Below, piece after piece: positions 7,061 to 14,247 of a DNA stretch of 64,000 bases. The notes under the pieces are model-generated. The model was not told the origin of the DNA, made no database searches, and saw nothing but the letters and a program-made list of their open reading frames with translations. How positions within the stretch are numbered: position 1 is the first letter of the stretch; each line of letters starts with the position of its first letter. This stretch comes from a bacterium. GTDB lineage: Bacteria; Bdellovibrionota_G; JALEGL01. The stretch covers positions 1 to 64,000 of the forward strand of contig JALEGL010000012.1 of assembly GCA_022763185.1 (NCBI GenBank), given 5' to 3'. The position numbers were made by a program, and so were the translations under genes.

Positions 7061-9531
7061 TTTTTCTCCTTTTGGTTATTATTAAAGTCTTCAGAAACAA
7101 TATGCTCTAAAACTTCGAGCAATGTTTTCTCTGGAAACTGTTGTTGAACAGTATGAATGATTTGTTTATCTTTGGGATCAGTGGTGCAGATCCAATAGGC
7201 CAGTTGGTCAGAAGACAATCGCAATACAGATCTTCCAGTATCTTGCATATAAAACAGTTCACTGAATTTCCCTTTTTGCATGGTCAAAAACTTTACAGCA
7301 TCTACCTCAGTACTACTGAGCTGCAGCTTATCTTTAAAGTCTTCCCAGTCAATGCCTCTTTGTTTTAGGATAAAGGTAGATGTTGTGTTAGGGAAAATAG
7401 AATTGGCCATGGCGGTATTGCTTAGAAAGTCTTTGTAGTTTTGACTGATGGCCCAAATGCCGGCGTTGAACTTTCTAAAGGTCCTGTATGCTTCTAAAGT
7501 AAAAGCCAAACCACTGGGTGTTTCAAACAATTTCCAAGCTTCATCTATAATCAATAAGTACGGCCTATCCAGCTCACGTGATGCTTCAGATTGAATGAAG
7601 TCAGTAAACAGCAGTAAGAATACATTTTGCAGATCTTCATAAGCATCCAAGCCCTTAATCTCAATGGTGACTAAGTCTTTATCAATGTTGACATTGCTTT
7701 GACCATCCAGCATTTTCCCGTACATAGTATCCCCGGTCCAAGTGTATAAAATCTGGGCATAGGCATGCATGTTTGGGTTTTCACTGTTAGTTAACTGTTC
7801 TTTAAAATCTGATAGTGTTGGTGTTTGATCAACACCAATGTCATCATAAGTTTTAAAAATCAGTTCTTCTAACTGTGCTTTATCTCTTTTGGGTAAGATA
7901 TGTTGATGTTTATCGACTAAGATATTTTCCAAAACAGCTAGGATCAGCTTGATCTTGTTGGCACTGGGAACTGTTTGACCTTTGGGTAGATCAAACATAT
8001 TCAGACAAATATCTGAATCAGTGGTTAGGTTGATAAACTCACCACCCAAGACTTCAATCAGTTTTTGTGAAGAGGCACCATTATCTATCCAAATGATCTT
8101 TGGCGTTGGCTTTTGTCCATAGAACTGAAGCATTAGTTGTGAGATAGTAAAGCTTTTACCAGATCCTGAACCGCCAAAAACCAAGCCATTCCAGTTGGGT
8201 AAGCTTGAGTCAAATGGATTAAGACTAAAGGGTATGTTGTCTTGATTGCTTAATAAACATACGGGTTCGTTATTGCCTTGCCATGCGCTAAACACAGGGA
8301 ACATATGTGCAGCATTGCTGCTTTTTACTTTCTTGCTTCTAAAAGTATTGCAGACACCAGGTATGTTAACCATAAACGCATCAAGTCCAGCATAGGTTTC
8401 AATCACCCCTTGCGCTTGATTCATATGGGTAAATGCTTTTAAAACTTCATCACATTTTAAATCAAGATCTTGATCGGTGTATCCCCAGACAATCACGTTC
8501 ATAGAACAATTCACTAACTTTTCTGTACCTTCTAATAAATCTTTGGATAAAGACTCAATCTGATTGAGTTTGTTTTCAGACTCTAAGTCTCTAACACCAT
8601 TAGAACCGTTGGCCATAGAATGGGCTAAACGCCTATGCACTGCCATCTTTTCCATTTCTTTTTTCTGTGTGGGTATTTCAATGGTATGAGAGATCCAGCA
8701 GTGAAAGGGCAGTTTTAAAATACTCTGCACCATCGAAGCAGTACTCACACCTTCAGGTAAAGTGTGTAGACTAATGGTTCTAAACTTGAGTCTACCTAGT
8801 TCGATATTTTCTTTGCTGACATGCAGATCGGTAAGGGTTAACTGAGAGACAAAGTCACCCGCTGCATTGTATTGAGCTCTTTGTACTTTATCTAACCTGT
8901 CTAAATTTAAATGCTCATAAAGCAGGTCAAACCATTCATTGATTTTAAGTTTGATCGGCTTAAAATTACAATGCTGCAGTGAAGACTCTATCTGCTTGAC
9001 GTGCCGTTCAAAAGCATAATAGTGTTGATCAAAGTCCGCTTGAGAGAGTTGTATAAACTTCTTAGTGCTTTGTAAGACATTGCCTTTTGAAAGTTTATGC
9101 GCTTGTGACCGAACAAAAACATAAAGCTCTGGTTGAAAGAACAGTTTGTCTGTGTTCTTTTTATTTAAAAAGTTAAAGCGATGCTGAGCGATACTTTTAT
9201 AGCTACTATTACTTTCACTTGATAGAGCTTTATGCTTATTGATGATTGGATCAACATTGGAGGTTAGCCTGTAGAAAAACTGCAGACTCAACCCTTCATG
9301 TGCACTATTAATCATGTTTTTTATGTGTAACAGTGTATTGTTGATACTCTCTGGAGTAGATAAATTAATATCGATACCCTGGAGTTGAAAAGCCTTCCCT
9401 AATGAGCCGTCTTCATAGACCATACAGTTTCTAAATGGACGCCAAAAGGGCAGTTGATCGCTTAAGCTTTGATACGCTGGAAGCTGCCGCTTATCAGCAG
9501 CCTCCATGTTTGTTTTATTTTGTAATAACAT
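7057..9531 (-). CDS. virB4: VirB4/TraC-type conjugation ATPase
   Basis: This is the largest gene of the cluster, 824 residues. An N-terminal TraC/VirB4 domain (PFWRPFRNCMVYEDGSLGKAF) is followed by the C-terminal RecA-like motor with Walker A GGSGSGKS near residue 452 and Walker B YLLIIDEAWKLF near residue 660. The motif RTFRKFNAGIWAISQNYKD and a late TTDPKD also match the family. VirB4 powers pilus biogenesis and substrate transfer from the inner membrane. An in-frame upstream start exists, but AAAGGAACAAAC before the ATG at 9531 makes that start better. It overlaps the VirB3-like gene by 17 bases. Confidence 0.95.
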   Translation of the reverse strand: MLLQNKTNMEAADKRQLPAYQSLSDQLPFWRPFRNCMVYEDGSLGKAFQLQGIDINLSTPESINNTLLHIKNMINSAHEGLSLQFFYRLTSNVDPIINKHKALSSESNSSYKSIAQHRFNFLNKKNTDKLFFQPELYVFVRSQAHKLSKGNVLQSTKKFIQLSQADFDQHYYAFERHVKQIESSLQHCNFKPIKLKINEWFDLLYEHLNLDRLDKVQRAQYNAAGDFVSQLTLTDLHVSKENIELGRLKFRTISLHTLPEGVSTASMVQSILKLPFHCWISHTIEIPTQKKEMEKMAVHRRLAHSMANGSNGVRDLESENKLNQIESLSKDLLEGTEKLVNCSMNVIVWGYTDQDLDLKCDEVLKAFTHMNQAQGVIETYAGLDAFMVNIPGVCNTFRSKKVKSSNAAHMFPVFSAWQGNNEPVCLLSNQDNIPFSLNPFDSSLPNWNGLVFGGSGSGKSFTISQLMLQFYGQKPTPKIIWIDNGASSQKLIEVLGGEFINLTTDSDICLNMFDLPKGQTVPSANKIKLILAVLENILVDKHQHILPKRDKAQLEELIFKTYDDIGVDQTPTLSDFKEQLTNSENPNMHAYAQILYTWTGDTMYGKMLDGQSNVNIDKDLVTIEIKGLDAYEDLQNVFLLLFTDFIQSEASRELDRPYLLIIDEAWKLFETPSGLAFTLEAYRTFRKFNAGIWAISQNYKDFLSNTAMANSIFPNTTSTFILKQRGIDWEDFKDKLQLSSTEVDAVKFLTMQKGKFSELFYMQDTGRSVLRLSSDQLAYWICTTDPKDKQIIHTVQQQFPEKTLLEVLEHIVSEDFNNNQKEKK

Positions 9532-9835
9532 GTTTGTTCCTTTGGTGAATGTGTTTAGATTGTTGAGCAGCACTAAAAAACCCTGATTGGCTTTGATAGC
9601 GCAGATAATGCTTTAAAAAGTCATCAGGTTTATTGCGCTTGCCAAGAATCAGCAACAAGGCTAAAACAGCAGGCACAATAAACACCATGATGAGATTTAA
9701 AGGTGTTTGCCCAAAAATAAGATTGTTGATTGAGGCAATCAATAGAACCAAGAGGAGATCTTGGGCATTAAAGCCCAAGATCTTAAATTGGCTATCAAGA
9801 TGCCGATGAATCTCGCTTTGTTCAAGATACGACAT
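9515..9835 (-). CDS. VirB3/TraL-like membrane protein
   Basis: The 106-residue protein has a short hydrophilic N-terminus (MSYLEQSEIHRHLDSQFKIL) and two adjoining hydrophobic segments (AQDLLLVLLIASINNLIFG and LNLIMVFIVPAVLALLLIL). A basic tail ends it. This is the layout of VirB3/TraL, which associates with VirB4 at the inner membrane. The ATG at 9835 follows the pilin stop by five bases, with a GGGG ribosome site inside the pilin's last codons. Its 3' end overlaps the VirB4 start in another frame. Confidence 0.75.
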   Translation of the reverse strand: MSYLEQSEIHRHLDSQFKILGFNAQDLLLVLLIASINNLIFGQTPLNLIMVFIVPAVLALLLILGKRNKPDDFLKHYLRYQSQSGFFSAAQQSKHIHQRNKHVITK

Positions 9836-9840
9836 CACAA

Positions 9841-10125
9841 TTACCCCGCAGCACTCTGAATGAATGCTATGATTTGTGGAGCCATGAAACCAATGGCACT
9901 GCATGCTAAAACAGCATAGATTTTACCTTTTGCTTCACCACTCCCTGTGACAGATAAGAGCACAGCATAAATCAATCCCAATACACTCATTAGGGGTAAA
10001 ACCACGCTAATGAGCTGATTGGTGAGATTGTTCATTCTGCTTTCAAATCCACCAAAGGCCCAGGCTATCTCTGGGATAGCCATAGAAAAAATTAATATAA
10101 ACCCGCCAAGTACTACACGACTCAC
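9841..10125 (-). CDS. virB2: VirB2/TrbC-like pilin
   Basis: A 94-residue small hydrophobic protein with an N-terminal signal (VVLGGFILIFSMAIPEIAWA) followed by a FGGFESRMNN segment and two membrane helices separated by a short polar loop (SVTGSGEAKGK). This is the classic TrbC/VirB2 pilin pattern. After signal cleavage the mature protein would be about 72 residues. The GTG start overlaps the upstream gene by four bases (GTGA). GGCGGGT is at +19. Confidence 0.85.
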   Translation of the reverse strand: MSRVVLGGFILIFSMAIPEIAWAFGGFESRMNNLTNQLISVVLPLMSVLGLIYAVLLSVTGSGEAKGKIYAVLACSAIGFMAPQIIAFIQSAAG

Positions 10126-10463
10126 TTTACCTTTCTTAGGACTAGGTCATGTTTGTACGGTGGGATTTCTATCTTGATGCTACCAGTAGTAGTCTCATAA
10201 CCTTCACCCAAAGTTTTACGTGATTTGGTTTCATTGTCATCAATGGTCTCCAAGCGATACTTGGTATCAGCACTATGAAACTCCACAGCTCTGACGTAGT
10301 ATCTGCGAGAAGGGGAGAACACATCAATTTTTAGTCTGTATTCATCATAGCCTTCTTCATGAAAGCCTACACCTGCTGGATATTTTCTATCCTGATCACG
10401 CCACTCTAGTTGAAACACACGAGACTTGTCTCGCTGATTTTTATTGTTGTTATAATTATTCAT
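10122..10463 (-). CDS. Hypothetical protein in the transfer operon, 113 aa
   Basis: I do not recognise this family. The product is hydrophilic, with an Asn-rich start (MNNYNNNKNQRDKSR) and a beta-rich body (YRLKIDVFSPSRRYYVRAVEF, TTGSIKIEIPPYKHDLVLRK). There is no signal peptide or membrane segment. A weak purine-rich site (AAAAGGAAAAT) precedes the ATG. It lies between the sigma-like regulator and the pilin and overlaps the pilin start by four bases, so it is made with the secretion apparatus. Role unknown. Confidence 0.75.
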   Translation of the reverse strand: MNNYNNNKNQRDKSRVFQLEWRDQDRKYPAGVGFHEEGYDEYRLKIDVFSPSRRYYVRAVEFHSADTKYRLETIDDNETKSRKTLGEGYETTTGSIKIEIPPYKHDLVLRKVK

Positions 10464-10518
10464 TTGTTATTTTCCTTTTTGTTAAATTTTAAAAATTGCT
10501 TTGTTTTTCTTACAAAGT

Positions 10519-10812
10519 TTAAATTGTTAATAAACCCGCCTTCAAGCCCAAGGGCTTAGGTCTGTTAAACCTTTTGTGATAGACACGCCTTAAGCTAGCC
10601 AATGCTTGCTTATACAGAGCCTCAATCTTTTTCACTGAGATGCCGCTTGTTGAAGCAATCTCTTGTAAAGAATGTCCTCTGTAAAAATGAAGATGTGCTA
10701 CCAAGAACTCAGACATCGGAAGATAGTGCATTTGCTGTGCAACAAATCTTCTTTCATGTTCACTGAATTCATCTTCAATAATCTCTAACCCGCCAATGTC
10801 TGTGTTAAGCAC
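10519..10812 (-). CDS. Sigma-70 region 4-like small regulator
   Basis: The 97-residue protein contains a helix-turn-helix of the sigma-70 region 4/LuxR type: FYRGHSLQEIASTSGISVKK, then IEALYKQALASLRRVYHKRF. No region 2 is present, so it is not a complete sigma factor. It probably binds DNA or RNA polymerase to control the transfer operon at whose head it stands. Its GTG start overlaps the stop of a 20-codon leader peptide by eight bases, so its translation may depend on the leader. GGCGGGT appears at +19 and a second copy (10534-10540) lies just before the stop. Confidence 0.75.
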   Translation of the reverse strand: MLNTDIGGLEIIEDEFSEHERRFVAQQMHYLPMSEFLVAHLHFYRGHSLQEIASTSGISVKKIEALYKQALASLRRVYHKRFNRPKPLGLKAGLLTI

Positions 10813-10867
10813 GACCAGGGATTAGGTTGAAATTTATAAAAACCCGCCAGTTGATGTTACTAATCAT
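10805..10867 (-). CDS. Leader peptide of the transfer operon, 20 aa
   Basis: A very short frame starts at an ATG preceded by a strong ribosome site (AAAAAAGGAGAAAAAT) and encodes MISNINWRVF then INFNLIPGRA before TAA. Its stop lies inside the first codons of the sigma-like gene, which itself lacks a good ribosome site. This is the usual layout of a translationally coupled leader. It carries GGCGGGT at +20, in a different reading frame from its neighbours. The peptide's own function is unknown; translation of the region may be what matters. Confidence 0.6.
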   Translation of the reverse strand: MISNINWRVFINFNLIPGRA

Positions 10868-10888
10868 ATTTTTCTCCTTTTTTATTTT

Positions 10889-10911
10889 ACTTAAACCACC
10901 ATGGTCTAAGT
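10889..10911. promoter_or_regulatory. Imperfect palindrome upstream of the leader, putative operator
   Basis: On the minus strand the arms read ACTTA-n-ACCA and TGGT-n-TAAGT around a short centre. The site is about 22 bases upstream of the leader ATG, inside the likely 5' untranslated region or promoter. A repressor site is plausible but the binder is unknown. Confidence 0.45.
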
Positions 10912-10996
10912 GACATGCAAATCTACAAAGCAGGATGCGTGCCAACTTTTAAAAAAGGATAAAAATAAAAAAAGCGTAGGATTTTGAGTCAACATT

Positions 10997-11015
10997 GACC
11001 GAAAAAAAATCGGTC
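10997..11015. repeat. Hairpin GACCGA-A7-TCGGTC upstream of the transfer operon
   Basis: Perfect six-base arms GACCGA (10997-11002) and TCGGTC (11010-11015) enclose seven A. On the minus strand the loop is T7. It stands about 130 bases upstream of the leader. The non-coding stretch 10868-11134 otherwise shows no gene. The hairpin could be an operator, an attenuating structure or part of a transfer origin. Confidence 0.5.
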
Positions 11016-11134
11016 GAGTTTGGAAGTCGAACGGTTTTTACAAAGATGAAAAAATAACAGCAAAATATAATGCGACGCGGCTGAGGCATTGATGTGACTT
11101 TGTCTTAGGCAACAGTGTCTCATTATGGTTATTT

Positions 11135-12049
11135 TTATATGTTTAAAGTCTGTTTTACTTTTTTAATATAGTTTTTAGATTTTTGTTCATTCATTTTGCT
11201 CTGGTTAAGAAGCTTCCATTTGATTGAAGGGTGCTCTTTGATTTTTGGAAAAGCATATAATTCCCAATTAGGTTGATTTTGAACAAAACTTAATAAGAAT
11301 TGTTTGTCTTGATCTTTTAGAATATTTTTAATTAAGGCAAAAAACTTTTTTCTTATGGATAGCAATTTATTGAGAGATACTTCGGTATTAGACATGCCAA
11401 GAAAGTTTTGGAGATATGCTTGCTCAATTTCAACTTCATTAGGCTCTAAAAGCTCATGTATAGGTCTATTCGATGACAGTAGGTGATAAATAAAGCTGTT
11501 TTTTATTTCTTCAGTAATTCCTTCGTTGTTTAATAAGATCATAATATCAAAAAGATCTCTTGGGTGTTGTCTATCTAGGGCAGCACAAAGCTTTCCGCCA
11601 TATATGTCAGCTATATCAAGACATTGAATCGTGTTTTCAAGTTTGAATTGTTGTTTAGCATCTATGCATAATTCTTTTTGGCTAACTTTGTATACTGATC
11701 CCCTTAAAATATAATTGGGTTCAATTTTGATGAATATGTTTTGGTCATAGACGGTTAGTTTAGTTTCTTTGTTTTGATGTGTTGGAGTTGAGAGAGTGAC
11801 TTTTAATTTTTGATATTTTTCTATATCAGTCTTGATGGTATCTAGAGCTTTATGGATCTTAGTATAAGTTTCTTTTCTATCTACTACGGGTAAAAAACAA
11901 AGATCAATATCAACAGAAAATCTAGGCATGTTTCTGTAGTATAGATTAATTGCTGTTCCACCTTTTAAAGCAAAGAATGAGTGCTTAAAAACATAAGGAA
12001 TGACCTTAAGCAACAATTCAACTTGTTGTTGATATGGATTATTATTCAA
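11135..12049 (-). CDS. abiEii: AbiEii-type nucleotidyltransferase toxin
   Basis: The 304-residue protein has the hallmark of the AbiEii/DUF1814 nucleotidyltransferases: FALKGGTAINLYY followed by RFSVDIDLCF, giving the GG-x-S-x-DID active site. The later IADIYGGKLCAALDRQHPRD segment (KxxAxxxR-x-RD-like) and FDIMILL also match. AbiEii is the toxin of a type IV toxin-antitoxin pair, known in related systems to modify tRNA acceptor ends and to give phage abortive infection. The start is a TTG overlapping the AbiEi stop as TTGA. As part of a transfer element it probably stabilises the element or blocks phage. Confidence 0.92.
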   Translation of the reverse strand: MNNNPYQQQVELLLKVIPYVFKHSFFALKGGTAINLYYRNMPRFSVDIDLCFLPVVDRKETYTKIHKALDTIKTDIEKYQKLKVTLSTPTHQNKETKLTVYDQNIFIKIEPNYILRGSVYKVSQKELCIDAKQQFKLENTIQCLDIADIYGGKLCAALDRQHPRDLFDIMILLNNEGITEEIKNSFIYHLLSSNRPIHELLEPNEVEIEQAYLQNFLGMSNTEVSLNKLLSIRKKFFALIKNILKDQDKQFLLSFVQNQPNWELYAFPKIKEHPSIKWKLLNQSKMNEQKSKNYIKKVKQTLNI

Positions 12050-12807
12050 AATGGATTTTCCGGATATTGTTTAGGTACTGTAATATTATACTTCTTATCA
12101 AGCATACCATTTTTTACAATTACATAACGACTAGTGCCTAGATGTATTTTTTTTAAATTGAGCTTTTTATAGTAGGGATGGTTCAGCTGTTCAGAAAGGT
12201 ATAGAAAGGTTCGTTTTACTTTTATTGAAGAACAGTTTTCCAGTAATTTTTGTAATACGTCTGGTCTTAATGAATGAAGCATTTCAAGATAATGTGTAAC
12301 GTCTTCAAATGAATACCTTAAATCGCTTGCATATATATACTCTAATATTGCTTGTTCTCTTGATGCTATGATTAGATCAAAACCTGAATTTTGAGTTTTA
12401 AGCTCAAGCTTTTGACTTTTCAGTAAATTTGATTGAGTCCAAAAAAAGTTACAATTAAAATTCAATTTTTTGAACCACGTGGGGATAGTTTCTTTTGAGT
12501 ATGTCCAAACAAACACACTTGGTTTTTTACCTAATACGCCATAATGAATTACTGAATTAAGTTCTAATGCTGATTTTGAGGCTACATGTATTTTTTTATT
12601 TAGTTCATGTTGAAGGAGACGTATACCAGCTTCCCAGTTTAATTTATCATTTGGCCTTTTATAGACTCCTGGTCCTATTTTATCAAAATAGCCTGAGGTA
12701 TAGTATTTGTGAACCAATTGTTGACTGATACCGTGTTGTTTAAACCATTTCATAGAGTGGATATCTTCAGGGAGCCATTCTTGCAATATTTTAGTTAATT
12801 TTGTCAT
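12046..12807 (-). CDS. abiEi: AbiEi-type antitoxin and autorepressor
   Basis: The 253-residue product shows an N-terminal winged helix (MKWFKQHGISQQLVHKYYTS, then GYFDKIGPGVYKRP) and the AbiEi_1 C-terminal domain (ASREQAILEYIYASDLRYSF). AbiEi neutralises AbiEii without direct binding and represses its own promoter through paired inverted repeats. Two such repeats and a promoter lie directly upstream here. I chose the ATG at 12807, which leaves a short untranslated leader after the predicted transcription start; a TTG at 12819 is an alternative. It is followed by and overlaps abiEii. Confidence 0.88.
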   Translation of the reverse strand: MTKLTKILQEWLPEDIHSMKWFKQHGISQQLVHKYYTSGYFDKIGPGVYKRPNDKLNWEAGIRLLQHELNKKIHVASKSALELNSVIHYGVLGKKPSVFVWTYSKETIPTWFKKLNFNCNFFWTQSNLLKSQKLELKTQNSGFDLIIASREQAILEYIYASDLRYSFEDVTHYLEMLHSLRPDVLQKLLENCSSIKVKRTFLYLSEQLNHPYYKKLNLKKIHLGTSRYVIVKNGMLDKKYNITVPKQYPENPF

Positions 12808-12815
12808 CTTATTCA

Positions 12816-12830
12816 ACAACCTATAGTTGT
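12816..12830. promoter_or_regulatory. AbiE operator, downstream inverted repeat
   Basis: ACAACCTATAGTTGT, flanked by TTCA and GATATT, matches the repeat at 12884-12898 (ACAAC...TAGTTGTGA core). It covers the predicted transcription start of abiE, fitting negative autoregulation by AbiEi. Confidence 0.7.
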
Positions 12831-12831
12831 G

Positions 12832-12861
12832 ATATTAACATAAAAGTATAACTAAAGTCAA
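12832..12861 (-). promoter_or_regulatory. abiE promoter, TTGACT-18-TAATAT
   Basis: On the minus strand TTGACT (12861-12856) and TAATAT (12837-12832) are separated by 18 bases. The two operator-like repeats flank the promoter on both sides. Confidence 0.6.
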
Positions 12862-12883
12862 GTTAAATATAGCATATAATTTA

Positions 12884-12898
12884 ACAACTATTAGTTGT
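12884..12898. promoter_or_regulatory. AbiE operator, upstream inverted repeat
   Basis: Perfect palindrome ACAACTA-T-TAGTTGT. Its centre is 68 bases from that of the downstream repeat. A further half-like TATAGTTGTT lies at about 12905-12914. Confidence 0.7.
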
Positions 12899-12955
12899 GA
12901 AATGTATAGTTGTTTGTAACAATAGTGCATTATTTTAGCTATTAAAAGCGAATAT

Positions 12956-13231
12956 TTAAGCTTTCTCTTTTATCTGATTTTGAATTTTTTCAAGCGCTTT
13001 AAAAATGATGTTAAGTCTCAAAGAAGATTTTTCAAGTCTATCTGTGATTTTTAAGAAAGCTCTTAACTCATCATCTGAGGCACATAGAGTTTCAAGGACA
13101 TCATAGATATAGGCAATCTCTATACGAAGAGATACAGTTTCATCTAAGGCTTGTTGTAAAAAGTAGCGCTGATACTTTTTATTATCTAGTTCATTGTGTA
13201 GATGAATAATGTGAGTGTTCTTTTTATTCAT
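12956..13231 (-). CDS. Hypothetical helical protein, 91 aa
   Basis: I do not recognise this family. The 91-residue product is hydrophilic and almost wholly helical, with heptad-like Leu/Ile spacing (SSLRLNIIFKALEKIQNQIK), so it may form a coiled coil. No membrane segment or signal peptide is seen. It follows the next gene upstream by 13 bases, so the two are likely co-transcribed. The ribosome site is weak, which suggests coupling. Confidence 0.65.
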   Translation of the reverse strand: MNKKNTHIIHLHNELDNKKYQRYFLQQALDETVSLRIEIAYIYDVLETLCASDDELRAFLKITDRLEKSSLRLNIIFKALEKIQNQIKEKA

Positions 13232-13244
13232 AGCAGTAATTTAA

Positions 13245-13721
13245 TTACTCTGAAACCAGACTATCAAAACTAGAAGTTTCTTTTGTAAAAGCTGCATGCT
13301 TGGCTTTGTGTTTGCTCATGTCTATACCCAAAAGCGAATAAATGGATCTAATGACTGCTGAATAGTTTTGAGAAAATAAAGCAGCTTCGTTTTTATTTAA
13401 ATTGGGCTTATAAAACATAACAAAGTGAAAACGGTCCTGGTTTAGAATGACTTTAACCAAACCGTTGGTTTTTGAATGATTAAGGTAACTTTCACTGTTT
13501 TGATTGTTTTCTAAATCTTCTTGAAACTGTTTTGAATCTATAATTTCTCTAAAGTCGAAGTTTGCATTGATAATGTATTGTTTTACTCTTGGTAATTTGC
13601 CTTTGGCCATAGCGGTTAAGATATGTTCAGCAAGCATAATGCATTGTCCATCGGGGTGATTGTTTAAGAAGTTAAGGGCAGCATCCAAATCCTTTTTATA
13701 GATTCTACTTTTTTGTTTCAT
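13245..13721 (-). CDS. Hypothetical protein with shared TKETSSFDS tail, 158 aa
   Basis: Family not recognised. The 158-residue protein is basic at its start (MKQKSRIYKKDLDAALNFL) and mixed helical/beta with a DRFHFVMFYKPNL strand. Residues 146-154, just before the C-terminus, are TKETSSFDS, identical to residues 18-26 of the VirB8-like protein in the same element. An AGG precedes the ATG. It is transcribed away from the HTH regulator at 13882, and the AbiE pair follows its partner gene. A role in control or assembly of transfer is a guess. Confidence 0.65.
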   Translation of the reverse strand: MKQKSRIYKKDLDAALNFLNNHPDGQCIMLAEHILTAMAKGKLPRVKQYIINANFDFREIIDSKQFQEDLENNQNSESYLNHSKTNGLVKVILNQDRFHFVMFYKPNLNKNEAALFSQNYSAVIRSIYSLLGIDMSKHKAKHAAFTKETSSFDSLVSE

Positions 13722-13805
13722 AGATAAGCCTCATTTAAGGGGTTTTAACACTATAAGTAATAGTTTAATATAATTATAACACAAATAGAGCTACTATAAA
13801 TAAAA

Positions 13806-13826
13806 AATAGCACTTATATAGCTATT
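13806..13826. promoter_or_regulatory. Inverted repeat AATAGC-9-GCTATT between divergent genes
   Basis: Perfect six-base arms lie in the 160-base AT-rich gap between the divergent genes ending at 13721 and starting at 13882. It could be the operator of the HTH protein encoded next to it. Confidence 0.45.
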
Positions 13827-13881
13827 TATTATGTTGAAAAAGCCTGTTAATTTAACTTTTAACAACTTAGACAGGTTTTAA

Positions 13882-14247
13882 ATGAAGAAAAACAATATTG
13901 ATCAACAAGCCAAAGCTTTATTAGAAGAAATCATGGCTCAGTGTAAACAAGAGCGTAAAAAGCACTCTCAAATTAAAAGCAAAGATGTTGCTAAAAAGCT
14001 AGGTATGACAGCAAACTATGTCAGTTCAATAGAGAGTTTGAGATCTACACCTGCATTGTTAACGTTCTTAAAATATCTGATCATCAATGACTTTGACCTT
14101 TTGCCCTTAAAAAACCTGAGAATACGGCAAAAGTATGGTTCAAAAACACAGTTAAAGTCTGAAACTATGGATATCATGAGTAAGTTTGATGAAAGTCAAA
14201 TGGCTTACATCTTTGAAATTGCTAAAGCCTTAAAAGACATAGGCTGA
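13882..14247 (+). CDS. XRE-like helix-turn-helix regulator, 121 aa
   Basis: The 121-residue product contains an HTH of the XRE type near residues 33-62 (KDVAKKLGMTANYVSSIESL), preceded by a helical lead and followed by a helical C-terminal segment (FDESQMAYIFEIAKALKDIG). It is divergent from the 158-aa gene and probably controls one or both promoters of the gap. It marks the right-hand limit of genes that look element-borne. No peptidase or ligand domain is present. Confidence 0.75.
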   Translation: MKKNNIDQQAKALLEEIMAQCKQERKKHSQIKSKDVAKKLGMTANYVSSIESLRSTPALLTFLKYLIINDFDLLPLKNLRIRQKYGSKTQLKSETMDIMSKFDESQMAYIFEIAKALKDIG

